Below are positions 5,718-7,536 of a stretch of DNA of 7,536 bases, piece after piece. Below the pieces are notes generated by a model, which worked only from the letters and a program-made list of their open reading frames with translations, searched no databases and was not told the origin of the DNA. Source of the DNA: Rubrobacter sp. (GTDB taxonomy: Bacteria; Actinomycetota; Rubrobacteria; Rubrobacterales; Rubrobacteraceae); contig JADDPR010000098.1 of NCBI GenBank assembly GCA_016781775.1, positions 1-7,536 on the forward strand. Reading direction: 5' to 3'. Position numbers and translations under genes: made by a program. Every line of letters starts with the position of its first letter. Position 1 is the first letter of the stretch.

Positions 5718-7037
5718 GTGTATGACCTGATCCTGCGCGGCGCGCGTTTCGAGGACGCGGTCGCGGATGTCGCCGTCGCGGGGGGCCGTATAGAGCGGAT
5801 CTCGCCACGCATACAAGAAGGCGGCGGGCGGGAGATCGACGCCGGAGGACGCCTGCTCTCGCCGCCGTTTATCGAGTCGCACGTCCACCTCGATACGACC
5901 CTGACCGCCGGAGATCCCCGCTGGAACGAGTCCGGGACGCTCTTCGAGGGCATCCAGATCTGGTCCGAGCGCAAGCGGAGCGTGACGCGGGAGGACGTTA
6001 TCTCCCGCGCGACCGAGCTTCTCCGCTGGCAGGCCGCCCAGGGCGTACTCCACGTCCGCACCCACGTCGACGTGACCGACCCCGACCTGACGGGCTTGAA
6101 GGCGATGCTGGAAATCAGGGAGAAAGTTCGGGGCTGGACGGACGTGCAGATTGTCGCCTTCCCCCAGGAGGGCATCCTCTCCTATCCCCGCGGTACGGAG
6201 CTGATGGAGGAGGCGCTGAGGCTCGGGGCGGACGTTGTCGGCGGCATCCCCCACTATGAGCACACCCGGGAGATGGGCGCCGAGTCCGTCCGGGAGAGCT
6301 TCCGGCTCGCCGAGAAACACGACAAGCCGATCGACATCCACTGCGACGAGACGGACGATCCGGAATCCCGCTTTCTGGAGGTCATGGCGGCGGAGGCGAT
6401 CCGAACGGGGATGGGGCAGCGCGTGACGGCGAGCCACACGACCGCCTTCGGCTCCTACGACAACGCCTACGCCTTCAAGCTGATGGGCTTCCTGACGAAG
6501 GCGGTCATCAACTTTGTGGCGAACCCGCTCATAAACATAACCCTCCAGGGCCGCTACGACTCCTACCCGAAGCGGCGCGGCATCACCCGCGTCAAGGAGT
6601 TGTGGCAGAACGGGCTGAACGTCTCCCTCGGCTACGACGACATCATGGACCCCTGGTACCCCCTCGGGACCGGCGGGATGCTGCAGCCCGCCCACATGGC
6701 CGTCCACGCATGCCACATGACGAGCCGCGAGGAGGTCACGGCCTGCTTCGACATGGTGACCGAGAACGCCGCCCGCACCCTGGGGCTGGAGGGCTACGGC
6801 ATTGCCGAGGGCGGCCCGGCCAGCTTCGTGCTCGTCGACGCGCCGGACAAGTGGGACGCTCTCCGCCGCCTCGCGACCACGACGCTCGTGGTGAGGGACG
6901 GCGAGGTCATAGCGGAGGCACGGCCGGCGGAGCACCGGCTCATGGGTGAGACCGTCACGTTTCAGAGGGGGACGGAGGGGCTGGGGGACTTCGTGGGGCA
7001 AGGGTCAGGGAGCGGCGAGAGAACGGAGCGAGGATGA
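5718..7037 (+). CDS. codA: Cytosine deaminase (amidohydrolase superfamily)
   Basis: The 439-residue enzyme hydrolyses cytosine to uracil and ammonia in the cytoplasm, in pyrimidine salvage. It tracks Escherichia coli CodA along its length with an offset of six residues: PPFIESHVHLDTTLTAG with metal ligands H55 and H57, VAFPQEGILSYP with substrate-binding Q150, DIHCDE with H208 and E211, VTASHTT with H240, and the catalytic or metal aspartates D307 and D308 before DPWYPLG (W313). The usual histidine before these aspartates (GHDD in E. coli) is tyrosine (GYDD). The C-terminus carries a short polar extension. The GTG at 5718 is chosen because GGAGGGAG lies just upstream; the open extension to 5610 has no site. 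Its stop overlaps the permease start as ATGA. Isoguanine deaminase activity is possible in this family. Confidence 0.9.
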   Translation: MYDLILRGARFEDAVADVAVAGGRIERISPRIQEGGGREIDAGGRLLSPPFIESHVHLDTTLTAGDPRWNESGTLFEGIQIWSERKRSVTREDVISRATELLRWQAAQGVLHVRTHVDVTDPDLTGLKAMLEIREKVRGWTDVQIVAFPQEGILSYPRGTELMEEALRLGADVVGGIPHYEHTREMGAESVRESFRLAEKHDKPIDIHCDETDDPESRFLEVMAAEAIRTGMGQRVTASHTTAFGSYDNAYAFKLMGFLTKAVINFVANPLINITLQGRYDSYPKRRGITRVKELWQNGLNVSLGYDDIMDPWYPLGTGGMLQPAHMAVHACHMTSREEVTACFDMVTENAARTLGLEGYGIAEGGPASFVLVDAPDKWDALRRLATTTLVVRDGEVIAEARPAEHRLMGETVTFQRGTEGLGDFVGQGSGSGERTERG

Positions 7038-7536
7038 GCAGATCGACGAGCGGCGGACAGGGGCGCGGCGAGCTGTCGGAGGCCGTGCACATCGAGCGCC
7101 ACAACAGCATCGAGCCGGTTCCGGACCGAGACAAGGACGCGACGGCTCTGGACCAGTTCTGGATCTGGGCCGGGGCGAACATAGCCCCCATAAACTGGGT
7201 CCTCGGGGCTCTGGGGATAGTGCTGGGGCTCGGGCTCTGGGACACCGTGCTCGTCCTGGCGGTCGGCAACGCCCTCGGGGTGACGATCTTCGGGCTGTTC
7301 GTCCTGATGGGGCAGAGGACAGGGGTGACGCAGATGGTCCTCGCGCGCAGCGCGTTCGGGCGCCGGGGCGCGTACCTGCCGGCCCTCTTCCAGATCGTCA
7401 TCGCGACGGGCTGGATCGCGGTGAACACCTGGATCATCCTCGACCTCGGCGTCGCGCTGCTGGAGATTCTCGGCCTCCCCGGCACCGCGTTCGCCAAGGT
7501 AGTCCTAGATGAGTGTTGCGAGGATTTCAGGCCCAC
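7034..7536 (+). CDS. codB: NCS1 cytosine/purine permease, partial and possibly interrupted
   Basis: The first 167 codons are visible. After a charged N-terminal tail (1-40) come membrane helices at about 45-68 (AGANIAPINWVLGALGIVLG), 72-92 and 117-147. Between them lies the family segment TGVTQMVLARSAFGRRGAYL, typical of nucleobase:cation symporter-1 proteins. Members import cytosine or purines with protons or sodium. The start overlaps codA as ATGA, so deaminase and importer are made together, as in the E. coli codBA operon but in reversed order. After residue 157 the sequence turns polar and cysteine-rich (LDECCEDFRP), unlike any NCS1 helix, and coincides with a possible insertion-sequence end at 7504. 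The gene may therefore be broken; the name codB follows from context and family, not from close similarity to E. coli CodB. Confidence 0.8.
   Translation, partial: MSRSTSGGQGRGELSEAVHIERHNSIEPVPDRDKDATALDQFWIWAGANIAPINWVLGALGIVLGLGLWDTVLVLAVGNALGVTIFGLFVLMGQRTGVTQMVLARSAFGRRGAYLPALFQIVIATGWIAVNTWIILDLGVALLEILGLPGTAFAKVVLDECCEDFRP
7504..7536. mobile_element. Possible IS1380-family insertion sequence end
   Basis: From 7504 the sequence reads CCTAGATGAGTGTTGCGAGG and the permease loses its hydrophobic pattern. From memory, ISEcp1 of the IS1380 family has terminal repeats starting CCTAGAT, so the first seven bases agree. Only 33 bases are visible, with no transposase and no target duplication testable. 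A frameshift, an assembly break or chance are alternatives. Confidence 0.4.

Noticed and set aside
4674..7001. 775-codon open frame on the minus strand
   Set aside because: It runs antisense to the LLM and codA genes, whose families are clear; its product is a low-complexity mix rich in Arg, His, Leu and Val, typical of the complement of GC-rich coding DNA.

Overview
The window is GC-rich DNA, probably from a high-GC actinobacterium. Two F420-linked enzyme families, a PadR regulator and fairly frequent ATA isoleucine codons would fit a Rubrobacter-like lineage, but that placement is an inference. No rRNA, tRNA or CRISPR array was seen. All family names come from reading the translations against remembered families; no database search was run.

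Left third (1-2045, minus strand): a tightly packed operon read right to left. It encodes an F420-dependent PPOX-class oxidoreductase with an unusual N-terminal run of pentad repeats, a histidine-rich four-helix membrane protein, a membrane-anchored protein with a winged-helix-like tail, and a DUF4188 monooxygenase-like protein cut by the window edge. Neighbouring genes overlap by 4, 11 and 4 bases, so translation is probably coupled.

Centre (2045-4056): a 189-base divergent control region holds a strong minus-strand promoter (TTGACA, 17 bases, TAGAGT), a facing plus-strand TTGACA, and PadR-type operators (ATATGT-N8-ACATAT plus an imperfect second copy). Transcribed rightward are a PadR regulator and an Eis-like GNAT/SCP2 acetyltransferase. 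The layout suggests that PadR represses both itself and the divergent operon.

Right part (4057-7536, plus strand): a structured intergenic stretch that may be a small repeat element, then an FGD-like F420-dependent LLM-class oxidoreductase followed by a convincing hairpin terminator. Next comes a 430-base gap holding a minus-strand coding remnant and a perfect 10-bp inverted repeat. Last is a cytosine-salvage pair: cytosine deaminase (codA) overlapping an NCS1 permease by ATGA. The permease loses its family character near 7503, where the sequence begins CCTAGAT like an IS1380/ISEcp1-type end, so it may be interrupted by an insertion sequence.

The least ordinary parts are the PadR-controlled minus-strand operon, the pentad-repeat PPOX protein, the coding remnant at 5300-5548 and the possible IS junction at 7504.
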